64,000 nt of DNA from Gonatopus flavifemur (taxonomy: Eukaryota; Arthropoda; Insecta; Hymenoptera; Dryinidae): positions 62,552,001-62,616,000 of the forward strand of contig JAFFJZ010000002.1 of the NCBI GenBank assembly GCA_018340375.1, given 5' to 3'. Made by a program: the position numbers and the translations under genes. Below the pieces are notes generated by a model. The model did not search any database, had not been told where the DNA came from, and saw only the letters and a list, made by a program, of their open reading frames with translations. Below are positions 24,401-38,180 of this stretch, in pieces (positions within the stretch are counted from its first letter, which is position 1; the number at the start of each line of letters is the position of its first letter).

Positions 24401-26190
24401 TATGTTATTGTCCGATAAATCTCTCAGGTTTTTCCAAAAATCAGCGAATCATCATCAAATGCATTTGCCATTTTTCTCAAAGCTGGAACACAGGAGATAA
24501 ACCGCAAATCCTTGCCACCCCTACACCTTTTTCAAGCAGATCCATAAACAAATGAGAAAACAGACCATACGGGTTCTACTCTTCCCAATCTTTTTGAAGT
24601 TACCCACATCACTTTGCACATGAAAAGATTCCAATTCCATAGATAGAATCAAGAGCTTCTCCCTCAATATCCAAAGCAATTCGATAAAAACATTGCCATG
24701 CTAGAAGCGAACCGTGGATCTACAGCACAAAAGCTCCATGACATAGAAGAATGGATGCATCTTACAATTTAGAAGATCACCAGAGATTTTTCTGATTCCA
24801 TTGAAAATTCAGAAGGAAATATTTCATTTTTCAATTCCAACGGTTTAGATGTAGATTCATCCAAACCTGAATAATTGATATCTTCAGCGGAAATAATCGA
24901 CGAATGAAAAATATGTTGAAATCGATCCGCTCGAGTTGAACAGTAAAATAACGTCAAATACCTGTTTTACTGACATTCAACTAATTCTGACCTGAATTAA
25001 CATGTTTTATAAATCAGTTTGCACATAATTGCACGTTATCTTCACATATCATATCACGTGAAACATATCACATTGTTCTCTCACATCCGAATAGTCCGTC
25101 TTTAATTTATTCCTACATCACAGAAGCCGACATCATTGGAAATCGTACAAAATTTCGATACGCGTAATGTAGAGTGAATATAAGAGAATCTAAAAATCCA
25201 CCTCTCTCTAGAACGTATTTCATTGTTTTCCCAACTTTTTTCTCCTCTCAAAATCGAGCAGTGAATGAGCGCTGTGTTCATATATTTCATTTTCTTTCGG
25301 ACATAATAAAAAGACAAAAAAGGCACATTCTTCACCACAATCGGATTAATGGGACCAAAAAAACAGCTTCATTGATCTTCGTATTCGGAGGTAGATTACA
25401 GGCGAAAGTGATAAAGAAGTATATGATGGAATATATTTCTAGATTTCTTCCATCTCTCCGAGTTTAAATACTTATATTGTTTTTTATTATTTCACTTCGA
25501 TTCGTATATATATGGTTTGTACAAAAAATATATATGTGGATTTATATGATGATTAATTTTCTCTACCACAAACGACTTTGAAACAAGAAAATACATAAAA
25601 TAAGAACAAATCGAGGGAGATCGAGCAATTCATGTTTCGGAATGGAAAACCGAATCTCAAAGGTAACTGGAGAGTTTTATTGCACTGTGATTCTTTGGTA
25701 TTCGTATGGTACTGATTTTGTATTATATAATGGTAATGTCGAGTGATTGTATTGTACGATAATGAGCTGCTGGCGCAATATAAACCAATTTCAAAGTGAT
25801 ATTTTCAGTGAATTCAAAACAAAAACAATATGCAAAGTTCAAAGTGAATCTGGAGGGAAGTTTTTAATAATGAGAGAATAAAAGGGGACTATCGATATTG
25901 AAAAGTCTGCTTTCGAACATGAAATTTTCATTCGTCGAGAATTTTTCAAAGGAATTTCTTCATCCACAAGGCAAATTCAATTTGGATCGGGCATTTTGTG
26001 GAAACCTCATGGAATTAGGAATGAAAAAAGATTATGGATACGCTTATGCAGTTTGAATCAATGAGACTTGCTTCGATATCTTTATTTATTCATTCAATCA
26101 TCCACGAGACAAACTCGTTATGCACAGAAAGAAATAAGGAGAGAACTTACAAAATAAATCACATGATCGCCAGAGAAAAATAACATATCA
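24401..26190. other. Non-coding stretch, nothing recognised
   Basis: AT-rich, with no supportable gene or element. Confidence 0.45.
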
Positions 26191-26399
26191 CACTATAAAA
26201 AAATCCAGAGAATAAGATTGTAATTGCTTACAGCCACCTTTTTTTGAATCCTTAGAAAAATTTTGCTGGATTTCAAAAAACTTGACTGAGTTTCCAGAAT
26301 GTGTTCCGAAATTTATTTAAAGTTTCTTAAAATTTATCTGAAAATTGAGAAGATACGGTCAAATTTCCTGAATTTTCAAAAGCAATTTTTCTTACAGTG
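26191..26399 (+). mobile_element. Diverged CACTRTAAAAA MITE
   Basis: The left end CACTATAAAAAAATCCAGAG and the complement of the right end (CACTGTAAGAAAAATTGC) are imperfect inverses. Flanking dinucleotides (CA / AT) do not match, so the boundaries are tentative. Confidence 0.5.
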
Positions 26400-27035
26400 A
26401 TACAAAAGTACCGAGAATAAAATGGAAAAAGAATAAAGCCCTCGTCGTCAAATATAGGAATCCTTACGGGTTCCCTCACTAGAAATCAAACTCTTCGGTT
26501 TTCAGGTCCTGCCATGGGCCAGGTTGGAGTGTTCTGGACCAAGATAGGGCCTTACATTGTTGAAAAAATTTGAAAATTTAATACACAAAATATGGAAGTA
26601 ATCGACACATGGATATTTGTGTTTGAAAGTCACTACAGATTTTATGAAGAGTCAAGGAAAATTTGGTATAAAAATCATGATAAGATAATATTGTGTTCAT
26701 ATTTCAATGACAGTGTGGGAAATCTAATACAAAAATATGTTGTGTTGAGTACTTTCAAACTTTTGTATTAAAATTCAAAGAAATGTTCTGAAATTTACAA
26801 CGGAAATTTTTGCGCAATTTTCAGAAAAGGAAATTTCTACCTGAGACCTTATGAAAGAATTCAAGGGTTGGTAGAAAATATTGATGAACGAGTATAAACT
26901 GAAGGAATTGCCGTCTTTACAAAGTCTTGTTATCAAAGAATTCATGATTTGAAAAGAGTATTTTTGTCATTCAGACGATCATCAGTGCTGATTTATTCTA
27001 ATGAACTTCTGAACAAAGACGAATCCAAATCTCAT
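26400..27035. other. Non-coding stretch, nothing recognised
   Basis: AT-rich with no gene. Confidence 0.4.
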
Positions 27036-27303
27036 CCCGGGTCGAAAAATTTGGACCATTTTTGTCCTCATATTTCGTTTTTAGACTGATATTGTTCTGA
27101 TTGTTGAATAATACGGACAAAAACAGTACTTTTTCATGATTTTAGTCTGAATCTCTTCTCAATCACTTTCATTCGTTGCAGGAGAAATTCAGATTGAAAT
27201 TATGAAAAATTACTGTTTTCATCCGCATTATTCAACAATCAGGACAAAATCAGTCTAAAAACGAAATGTGAGGATAAAAACCGTTCAAATTTTTCGACTC
27301 GGG
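27036..27303 (+). mobile_element. 268-bp foldback element, CCCGGGTCGAAAAATTTG ends
   Basis: Two inverted arms of about 117 bp, roughly nine in ten bases matching by eye, around a short loop near 27154..27187. Left start CCCGGGTCGAAAAATTTG; complement of the right end CCCGAGTCGAAAAATTTG. AT flanks both ends, suggesting a 2-bp duplication. Confidence 0.85.
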
Positions 27304-27624
27304 ATATAGAATTTTTATTTTATTTCTCACGTTGGCTCATAAAACTTAGTTCTTCGCTCATTAATCCTCGCAACGGTATCAGAAAATAGCCTGAATCGTT
27401 TGAAAAACATTCATATGAAACCTCATCAAATTTGACAGATTTCACGTGTGATCAAAGCTTATCCGTCCGAATGGCGTTCGCTACGCTCGGACTTTCACAA
27501 TAACTACTCACATTCTTCCCAAGTAACACTAACATGCGTGAAATCTGAATTGTTGCTCCGAATATTCCTTGAATATTAGGCGCTACTAGGTTTATAGTTT
27601 TTGATCATGAATCTCCAGAAATAT

Positions 27625-27728
27625 CCCGAGTGTATACACAATTTGTATATAAATCAATATAGTTAATACATAATTTATATATAATTCTATATGAATAATG
27701 CATAATTTAAAAAATTCTTCATCTCGGG
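27625..27728 (+). mobile_element. Short CCCGAG-ended element
   Basis: Starts CCCGAGTGTATACACAATTT and ends CTTCATCTCGGG. Flanked by AT on both sides, like 27036..27303. The centre is TATATA-rich. Confidence 0.55.
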
Positions 27729-30700
27729 ATGTGGTGTTTTTTCACGGAAGCTAACAATTCTTTTGTTCAACATCGGTTGATGCCAAATTTGAAACACATA
27801 TCATAATTTTCAATAAGGAATCAATTTCGCATGTTTCTTGAAAAATTGTGAAATTTTGTCCCCAGTATTTATTTAAAATGTCAGCACAATGGATCCAATT
27901 TTTGCTTTCCAAACAAGATATTATATTTTCCTCTTACTGCTGGTGGAAGAAAAGGATTAATGAAATATGAATCATTTATGAAGTGAGTGTTCTTCGTGCT
28001 CATATTTCGCTCACGTTTTGCGCATGAGAGGATATCCTTTGTTGGTGAATTTATCAAGATCTCGTGATATCATTGTTTGGACAGCTTCTGATCGTGTCTA
28101 TTGTGAGTAAAGTCTGTTAGTTGAATTAAATTGCATTCATAAAGGATCATTCTACTTGCTCATGAAATACGATATATCACAAGAAGAAAGGAAATGCAAT
28201 TTCTTTGTTATACCCTACTTAGATTCATTAATCAGAGACAGTGATTATAAGCAATCAAGTGTTTGATAAATTTCTTTTCTCACCCTACAAACCCTGATTA
28301 CAGAAATCCATTATTGTTGCACCACTCATAGTTCAACAACATCGATAAAAACAAACCCTTTGAAACGTCCGCAATCGTATTTCCTGAACAACGAAGAGTT
28401 AACGAGACAGCATTTCGTAATAACGAAGTATTGAATATTCTATCTGTTCCTTGCACCTTCAATTATTCTCACCTTACCATCGTTATGAATTGATATAACC
28501 ATTAATTCGATTTTTCAATCATAGTATACCTTATTTCCAAAACTGCTATTTTCATTTCCCCCCGACACTTTGTAGCTATTGAATTATTCAACGAAAAGGT
28601 GAAACGGTTGTTTAAAAATTGATGAAAACCGCATCCACATTTCAGGCGGAAACGTATTATTGTGTGAATTGGGTACCGTTACTGCCTGCCTCATTCATTT
28701 TTAATGGGAATCGAGAGATATTTTAAGTGTAATTTCGATGTATAAAATATGGAGCGTATTGAAAAACTTGTACATGTAATATGCGGAAGATAATGGAGAG
28801 GAACATGTTGCATGTACACGTCTCATAACGTATGAGAATAAAATTTCATGTATGCATTGAATATTAGATCGTCGCTGAAGGAAAAATATTTTATGTTCAC
28901 TCACGAAAATGTTTGAAAAATTGGAGTGTCGAGGAAGTATTTTTCTATGAAACTTCAACCTCTAAGTAAAGTACATTGAAATAAAGTCAAATCGAATTCG
29001 ACGAGATCGAGGAATGTACAGTTTTTGATAAAATTTCACTGGTTTCACCTATATGCTCTACCTATCCACTCATCGTGAATACTTTGAACTCAAAATGAGT
29101 TTTTGGGGAACAATTTAAGCAAATTAAACTGATCATTTTTGCCTTCTACTGTCTCCAACCGTCTCTAAGCGATCGTTCCAACATTTGTTATGGAATTGAC
29201 TTTCACTAAATTTCAGAATTAAAAGCTATTGGTTGAAAGTTTGCCCTCTCTCGAGTAGAATAGTTCTCTTTCTTTATTCATATGCTCGCATCATCATCGC
29301 TGAGAAAAAGACCATGTAGTCGATTTTTCTCACCTCATTCTTCACTTGCGTTGCTTGCGTTATGGTTAGTTCGAAGTAGATAAAGGTCGGTGTGATCAGA
29401 CATATGATCACGGTTTATGTTATCTCGTTTATCGAGGGTTTATTATGGACGCTCGGTAAGTGAGGGACGATTGATCGTTTTAGTAGTCGGGATTGGCTGG
29501 TCTTCTCCAATGAGAAAACGTCCCTGATATCGTGGTTGTGGGATAAAGTCTTTGGAGGTTCATTGGTTTCCTCATCTCAGTAATCTTTTCTTCTCACGAA
29601 CAGTGTTCTCTTGTAATGACCCGTTGGAGAGCCGCTGAAGCATCGGAAAAATCAGATACAAGAAAGAATTCCATAATTTCACCAACTTTGCTCTTGATTT
29701 ATATCAAATACGAGCACAAAACAATTTCCCATTTATGGTAAATGAATTTTCCAGAATCGAATATGGTTTGGGATTCATTACGAATTGTTGTGAGTGAATT
29801 ATTCGAAATGCTGATAAAATTTGTGCTCAATTTAGGACTCTATTCGGAGAGCGAGAATAGTTTTGATACGATCCAAGCTGATTATGCTGGTAAGATGAAT
29901 CATAAATCCGTTTAAATGAAGTCTGTATCGGTATCTTCTCTGCGATCTTTTGTGCAACTGGGATATAAATTGTGAAACTTGTTTTGTATTCTAAATATAC
30001 GTAACTTTGATTGTAATTGTTTCAGAGGATATCTTTGTAGGACGAAATGCACAATATATTCATTTTGATTTGATCTCTCGTTCAATAAATATGGTTCGTG
30101 TTGCAGAGTTTTACTCTCGTTATATTTAATGCTGGAATTATAGAATGAAATACCCACAAGCGGCACAACGGAATGGAGTAAGTATCATAGGAGTGGAAAA
30201 TTTTCTGTACTTCTATAAAAAAACTCCATGTCCCGGAAAGTCCACTCAAAGTTTACGTTGATATTGAATCAACGAGATGTCGGTTTATCAGGAAAGGATA
30301 TGAAATACCTTTGATTCAACATTTCTATGGGATGAATCAACATTTGTTTCATTTGACGTTCACTTAAACTTTTGAAGGAGATCTCTTGAAACATACATTT
30401 TTGATAAGAACCACATAAAATTTTCCACTTTTCGCATTTCAACTTCTGTAACACTTACCCATTCTAGCAGAAATGATTTTATGCTACTACAATTCCTCAA
30501 CTCTTCGAATTTTTTCTACATTTTCCTGAATTTTTCGGAAATCTTCAATCTTCTGAATCTTCGAAGTCTGGAATTTACAGAGAGAAGTTCAGATGTACAT
30601 GTTTCATACCAGAGAACAAATGTGATATCTTCAGCGATTGCAGTTTAAACTCAATGGACTGATTTAATTTGACCACTCAACGAACTTTTGGATGTCATTT

Positions 30701-33700
30701 TGAGCCTTTATTTCGTGACGCAGGTTTATATTTATACTCATGACTCGATGGATCAGCCTTCTTTATACGAAACGCAAAAAAACTTGGAATCTTGAAATCG
30801 TTGATAGCGTGGGAATAATAAAAAGAAAAAACGATGCAAACGCAAAACGATTTTCAGACAACGCGTTTTATAGACACATAAATGGAAACGAAATACCGAA
30901 CATAATTACGCAAATGGGAAAACTCTAATTCACAAAAAACTTTCTCTCTACATCAGACAAAAGAAGCGAGAAGGTGCTGTATTAGAATTCTTAAACTTTC
31001 AAGAACAGCGCTGCTTTTCTTCCCATCAGTATCGAAATCCACTCAGTCGAATGAATATTTACTATGATTTTTTGTTAATTATACGTGTCATGACGGCATT
31101 AGATTAGAGAGAATTTATAATATACACAAACGAACGAGATAACAGCTCGTATCCTCGTTAACTGCGACTCAGCTCAATTCATGGAACAATGAAATCACAA
31201 CTTTTATATCGCTAGTGATAAAAAAGAATGTAACTTTAATTGACGCACGCGACATTTGAATCGCAGATCGTGACTGTTCTCGTGATTCGAGGTGTGATAA
31301 TTTAATGATTATTAAAATCATTCCATTTGGATGACGATAAAGATTACTACACTTTTTTGAGAAATCTCTGTGAGTATCTGTCAGTTGGATTCATCCAGCG
31401 TTTAGCGTAACGATTCGCGTATTCAAAGCATTCAAAGCTTCACGAAAGTTCTTGGATGTGAAAAATCTAAGATCCCGAAAGCCCCTAGATTTCTGACAAA
31501 TTTCAGTCCGTTATGATTATAGGGGGGGTTCGTGGGTAAATGACTGAGACGTACGACATTCTGCTCGGAGATTAAATTTCAAATCTCATTTGCGATCCTC
31601 GGATCGCTGGACGTCAAATAATATAAACGGTCTTGATAGGGTGCGAGCTTCCATTATCATCAACATAATGATGGGAAACAACGTCGCTTCTCGAAGTAAG
31701 AAATTTGTAACACATTTCTGTCAATTCATTTATGCGATATATATTAATTCATTGAAATTATGTATATTTGTGCGGTGGAAATCATGTTATGTACTTCCAT
31801 GAGTTACGCGAACGTATTAACAGCTTGTTATACACTCAACATAATTTTGCGATTGCTTTTGTACGATTGAAATGCCTGTCCCCATAAATTACAAACGTTA
31901 TCAACGTCAAACAATCCCAGAATATTCATCTAAAGACAACAACAATTATCCTAATTAATAAATATCAATTTCGTATTAGTATGAATATTGTTTGATATTG
32001 CATTCGGTAAATAGAATCTTGTTGTAGTGACATAACATATTGCATTCCCGAGTAATATACTGATCAATTCCACAACGATATATATCTGATTGAAGTAAAT
32101 TTCATTTGAGAACCAGCTTATCAAGCAAATTGAAATACATTCGTGAAAAAAGAATATTTAATTAGTTTCAACTGCGTTAGAAGTAATTTTCGATACTCGC
32201 ATACGATACGAGAGAATTCATGTTCCGTAATATTGTATTTATATTGAAAACATTCCAACGTCATCGAGATGATAACTATAAATTTATAGAAGGTATTATG
32301 AAACACGCCGAAAAACCCTTCATACGCGCAATCTTATTACATTCTCTAAATTGTTTTATACGAAACATTCTTGAAATTTATCACCGCTATAAAATTTAGA
32401 ATTTCTTTTGTATCGTTGTACATATCGTCAATCGTAAATAATACTTTTTTTCCAAAATTTCATCATCGAATTTCGCAAACAGAAAATTCTCTCCTTCGAA
32501 TGAGACAAATACCGACAATTCGTTTGATTAAAACAATCCTATTAAGGAAGCTCCAAATCAATGCTCTTTCTCTCATCTCGAGGGTAAAAGTTCACGTAGT
32601 TCGTGCAGCGTGGTATATTGAAAGGTGAAGATTGTTATTTTATTCTGAATCCAAAAAAAAGAGAGGAAAAACGAATGGGGAAAGAGGGAAGAACAGTTCG
32701 TTCAAAAACATAACAAAACAATAGCTATTCAAATATCTTTCTCATCAAGAGGAGAGCATTTTTCCAACGTAAACTTTAACGTGTGAAGAGATGCCAAGAA
32801 TGGCCAAAGAGCAAAGTGTGTGCAGACATACGTGAATACTGAAACTCTGTGTGTGACACAAAAGCTCGTTACGGGCCGTAAATAGGAATTCTTGGTGACT
32901 CTTTTCACGCAATATTGCGAGGAACGGCTTTATATTAGAAACAAAAAATGAGTACACAAAACTTCACAAGGTGAATAAAAGAACAAACACAGTTCCATTT
33001 TGAATGGGGATACAAACGTTGCATGTAATTTACAAGAAACATTCGCATCAATAAAACAATCTACGATTTTCTATCGTTCGTGTTCGATATTTTTCAAATT
33101 CATGATTGGGGATCGGACGAAAAAAGAGACAACGCGAGTTCGCTCGTTTGATTGTTTTGCGTTGATGAATTTTCTAAATTCCGCTTCAAATCCTCTAAGC
33201 AAGGACACATTTTTGTACTGTGATTACTTATTCGATTAACTCGAGGGGGAGGAAATTTGTTCTCCTCTACAAATATTGGATGGATCGGTTCTATAAAAAT
33301 AGATGTTTGTTCGTTGAAAAGAATGAAACTCGATACAATACAAAGTAACGAGATGTGTATATATATATATATACCACAGTCATGTTGTAAGGAGACATTT
33401 TCAGGTATGATAGATTGATACCGCATTCGTGTTACGTGAAATAGTTTTTTATACGGAGGAGATATCTGTGAATACTTTGAAATTTCATGGAAAGTACAAT
33501 CGATGCATATCTAATGAACGCATAGCATTTGTTTTGGTGATTTCAAAATGATTCAGTAATGAGGTATTTGAGAACGTATTTTAAAAGTATGTAAATTATC
33601 CAGATAAGTATCCTTTGGACATCAAAATAAATTCTATGAACCCCAATCAGAGAAATTATCGTAAAAGATTGTAATATTTCTAATATCGATCCGAGTATTC

Positions 33701-35029
33701 ATTCAATTTAGTAGATGAGTATTTAGCTGTTATAATTCATTACGTGAAATATTTCACTTTCCAAGTTGACGATGTAAATTGAAGTGGAGTTGTTGTTTTA
33801 TTCATATGAAGTACGTTATTTCACAACCCTCATATATAGATTGCATAAACATTACATAATCTTGACATAATTAATGCATAACACCTCTTGTTATATCGTA
33901 GCTACACGTTAGCATGATGATGTGGTTTCTAGTTTTCGAACTGGTTTGATATAATTCTCCATTCCACCCTTTGCTCAACCAAACGTTTCGCTTCTGTGTA
34001 GTTGGATCTCACGTTCTCCACAATCTGCTCATTGTAACCCAAATATCACCCAATGTGCGCAGGGTGGATTCATGGAGCATCGAGAAATTCGTTTTCCATC
34101 AAATTATTTCAGATATATTTTCATAATGATAAGCAATCCTAGATAACTATTTTCAAATTTTTGAAAATAAATTCGTCATCTCTATCTATCTATTCTCTTT
34201 TGGAGAAAATACAACACTGTGATATGATTGTATTTTTATCTCATCAAGCGTCACAACGATTCAACTTCAATGAATGTAATACCAACAATAACCTGCACCG
34301 TAAAAACTCTTCAAGATAAGAAATTTCCTCAAATAATCACGTGAAGTTGTCTCTCCAGTATCTTGAGAAGTTTTTGCAAACTTTTCCTATTTAGAAAACT
34401 TGCGCTGCTGTTATAAGAATTTGTCTAGAAAATTTAACGATTCGATAGAGACATGAAAGTCTCAACCCCCTAGGGATAAGTGGAATGCAAATTTCATGAA
34501 TATTCGCAATATATGGTAGATAACGGTACAAAATTATTCAATGGATGCTGAAAAATGTTATTGCTACACGTTTCTATGAATTTCTGAAGAGATCTCAGAA
34601 CGTCGAGAGATTTGGGGTGGAATATACCGCAGAGATATTACAGACCTATCGTTAAAACTGAAAACTGAGAGTTTCAGAGACCACGTATTGTGGACGTTTC
34701 AGAAGAATTCGGAATTTTTCTTATAGAACCAAGGGAAGATAAATCGTTCCAGCAAAAATTAGTGAATACAAAGAACGCTGTTGAAGGAGACCAGACATTC
34801 TTCGGTACCGTGAGACAAAACATTCTGTTAATAATGAATGTCCACGTACGGAAAAATTTTCATTGTACTGGGATTTCCCAGCATGAATAAGACAATACGA
34901 CAATTCGATACGAGTACTGGAATTTTCATGATATTACGTAATTCTCCTGCACACATGCATAGGGTTAATTGTTTTCAGTTTCGATACGGAAAATTATCGG
35001 TACAGTTTCTTTATAGTGCGGTTGATGTA
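27729..35029. other. Long non-coding stretch, nothing recognised
   Basis: About 7.3 kb of AT-rich sequence without a recognisable exon, transposon or tandem array beyond a short TA run near 33356. A possible short plus-strand exon-like segment (29403..29455, reading MITVYVISFIEGLLWTL before GTAAGTG) is too short to call. Confidence 0.45.
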
Positions 35030-35165
35030 CACGGAGAAAAAAAAATCGCTATGACAGAGGAATCTGATTGTACGGGTACCTTTCGCTGGAGCAGCAAATA
35101 TTTTGCTGTAGCAACAATCTATTTGCTATGACAGCAAACTTGTTAACTATTACAGAGACTTTCCA
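35030..35165 (+). mobile_element. GCTG-family MITE, left half only
   Basis: Preceded by TA. Starts CACGGAGAAAAAAAAATCGC and follows the family order (GGGTACCTTTCGCTGGAGCA, TTTGCTATGACAGCAAA). The right half is missing. Confidence 0.7.
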
Positions 35166-35314
35166 TAACATTTATGTGAAGTTTTCCATATCAATTTTTT
35201 GCAGTGTGTCATGCACTCGAACTTGCTTGCCTCAAACTTCATTAGAACATCAAGAAGTTTTTTGCATAAATAATTCATTAAATTTTACAATAAAATATTG
35301 AATTCAATAATATA
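35166..35314. other. Short spacer
   Basis: AT-rich spacer between two elements. Confidence 0.4.
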
Positions 35315-36121
35315 CCCTGATGGGTTTGTTGGACAAGTTCTGGACATAAGAAAATGTGTCCAGTGGGACGTGTTTTGGACAAGATTGGAACCAAGAAAAT
35401 TGGTCCGGTTGTTTCAAATTCCAGACCACCTCTCGAGGTATCATGTCCATCAGTTGTCCTGATCAGTCCAACAACATCCATGCACTGAGTCCATTTATGT
35501 CCATTATTGTCAGAACGCGGAAAGCTTCATTTTGGAATTGTCCAGAGTTCGTCCGGTGAAGTCCGCTGATTACTTACGATCTCATTCGTCTTACATCCAA
35601 ACTTGTCCTCTTCCTACGCTGTGGAAACTGGTCCGACTGTATCCAAACTAATCCGTGGTATGTCCAGTACCCATCCCATTGTGTCCTCAAGCGTATTCAT
35701 GATTATGGACAAATTTGGACAACCTTGGACCAAGTGCTGAGGAAAAAGGATCATTTCTGTCGTGGACGAATCTGGATAACTCCGGGACACGATTCAAAAC
35801 CCTGCATCGTTACTATGGACATATTTGGACAACTTTGGATCGTCACGAACCTCTGAGGACGAGCCATGGACAAGTTATCGATTATGTCATTTGTCAGTTC
35901 TAGAGTCACGGACAATTTCGGACACGTTTTGGACACGCCACCTGGACGTCTATGGACACACATTGGACAAGTGATGAACAGATGATTCGACATGGGTCTG
36001 AATTTCGAAACAAATGGACACCCACGGATATTTTGTACCACGCGTGGACCGTTTTGGACAAAGAATGGACAGTTTTGGATAAAATTTGGATGTCCCAAAT
36101 CGGTCCGATGACTCATCAGGG
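35315..36121 (+). mobile_element. 807-bp element filled with GGACA/TGTCC words
   Basis: Flanked by TA (35313..35314, 36122..36123). The ends are CCCTGATGGG at the left and CCCTGATGAG read inward from the right. The whole interior is dense in TGGACA, TTGGAC and TGTCC in both orientations. Open frames on both strands (for example 35751..36209) contain repeated DNA words, not a protein family. It is non-autonomous and of unknown superfamily. Confidence 0.75.
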
Positions 36122-36760
36122 TAATTATCAATGTTAAGAATTTATTCCTTAATTCTAATAACAGATTTATGAAATTTAATAAATAATTGTTCAGTTTCAA
36201 TGATTCCATCTCTATATTAATATTATATTTAATATTATAATATTAAATTTAAGAATTTTTCTAACAGTGTATCTAGTTTATCATTCCTCTTCGAGCATTG
36301 CTTCATTTCTTTTTCTAGTTAATTTTATTATTTCTGGCATTTATGTAACATCATTCTACCGTCTTCGAGTATGAAAGAACATCTTCAGGAAAATTTAGCC
36401 CAGTGAAACGACGTTTTGATCAGGAATTTTGCATCATTAAAGACCTTGCAATCGAAATTCGCTATTCAACAGGAGAATTTTCATTAGGAATCACAGATGC
36501 TTTTGATCAGAAGACATTGAAGTTGAAGTAGCGTGACTCGATTTTGAACGATTCGAAACGTCGCTCATCATAAAATCTGCATCCTTGAAAATGAAACGAT
36601 CGAAAGCAAATATCGAACAATTGAAATGGTAATGGATGTTGTTCAAGTTGTCGACAAAATGTATTTCCTCCCGGAGAATAAAATCGCAGGGAATTGAAAT
36701 TGTTTTTTAATTTGAAAAATGGTTTATTTTATTTTAATCGCAAAACTATATTGTTCCATA
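36122..36760. other. Non-coding stretch, nothing recognised
   Basis: AT-rich, including a short TAATATT palindromic run near 36220..36245. Confidence 0.4.
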
Positions 36761-37003
36761 CACTGAGAAAAATAATGATTAATATCAAGAATTTTAATTC
36801 ATGAATACTGCCAAGAATAAAAATTCTTGATTAGAGCTGATATGTTATTAGCTCAAAAGAAATGGTCTTGAATCGAGAAAATATTTTTCGATTCGTGAAA
36901 AACTTTCTTAGGCCCATAACATATTATCTCTAATCAAGAATTTTTATTCTTGGCAGTATTCATGAATTAAAATTCTTGATATTAATCATTATTTTTCTCA
37001 GTG
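36761..37003 (+). mobile_element. 243-bp MITE with 76-bp perfect inverted ends
   Basis: Flanked by TA (36759..36760, 37004..37005). Starts CACTGAGAAAAATAATGATT. The first 76 bp are repeated exactly, inverted, at the other end; a few mismatches then follow before pairing resumes. This is the best-preserved MITE in the window and probably recent. Confidence 0.93.
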
Positions 37004-38063
37004 TAGCATTACGAATTCAAAAGGTCATATGACCAAAGGAGTTCCAATATTCCAACAAAAGAATGCTATCTCATTACCAAAACTGATGGTAAAAATAAAT
37101 TGATTAACTGAAAAAAAATTCACTTTTGAACATAAAAAATTACAATTCGATTGTGAGAATGCATGAACCCTTCATTCGCAACAACCAAAAACGACATCAA
37201 ATATAAAACAAAATTAAGTCGCCTGAACTGAACTATTGTTTGTTTTAACCCAAATTTACATTCGGAGGGACTAAAATTCTGTTGTAATGAGTGTTATGGC
37301 CCAATGCCTTGAAGGAAAAGAGAGTAGCAGAAGGAACGAACACAACCCCCTCTGTTATCGAAATTATTTCGTTACTACGTATTTGTCGCTCGCTTTGCTA
37401 ATAAGTCTCAATACTTCCAACTATACACATCTTTACCGCGTAATCAGATATATGCGAATTCGATAAATTTAAGTAAACTGTACCTTACGCGATCCGTGTA
37501 ATTACTGCGGACACTGATAACGATTTTATAAATGATAGTTTCGTATGTTAGTGAATAAACATCCAACGTTTTGTGTTAAAGAAGGGAGAAGTGATTGAAC
37601 CGGCTTTATTAACTTTCTTCTAACTTGCAAACCAATCTCATCCGTCTTCCTAATATTTTCAATTCTATTGTAGAGGCTTTAATTAATCGTACAATGAGTA
37701 ATTTTTTATTTGATGTTGTATTTTTTGGAAATTTTAGTCACAACAACTGAACAATTTTCTCAGAGTACAAAAGGTCGATTGACAAATTTCCTTCTTCTCA
37801 ATAAATCCTTGTTACTAATGCATTGTTGATCAATTAGGAACATTTTTAAGTGGATAAATATGTGGGGAATAATATTCTGAACATGAAGAACTGATTATAA
37901 ATGTTTTCACTCAAATAACAATTAATTGTTAAAAAACATCGATGTTCCCAAACATTCCTCATTCTTGAACGAGATATTTTATTCCTTCAATAACTTCTCA
38001 TGAACCGCAGTGTGACTAATTACGAAGTACGGGGGTGACTGAAATTATAATAATACAACCTCG
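37004..38063. other. Non-coding stretch, nothing recognised
   Basis: AT-rich with no gene. Confidence 0.4.
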
Positions 38064-38180
38064 CCCGAGTAGAAAAATTTTCGCAATCATATATAATTTA
38101 TATATAATTCTAGATTAAATATATAAACTGTATTGAATTATGTATAAAGTAAATATAATTGCGAAAATGTTTTCACTCGG
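38064..38180 (+). mobile_element. Short CCCGAG-ended foldback
   Basis: The left end CCCGAGTAGAAAAATTTTCG pairs with the complement of the right end (CCGAGTGAAAACATTTTCGC). The centre is TATA-rich. It resembles 27625..27728 in style. Boundaries are approximate. Confidence 0.5.

Noticed and set aside
29403..29455. Short plus-strand candidate signal-peptide exon (MITVYVISFIEGLLWTL)
   Set aside because: Too short, and on the opposite strand to the only known gene.
35751..36209. 152-codon minus-strand open frame rich in Cys and Pro
   Set aside because: Made of repeated TGTCC/GGACA words of the element 35315..36121.
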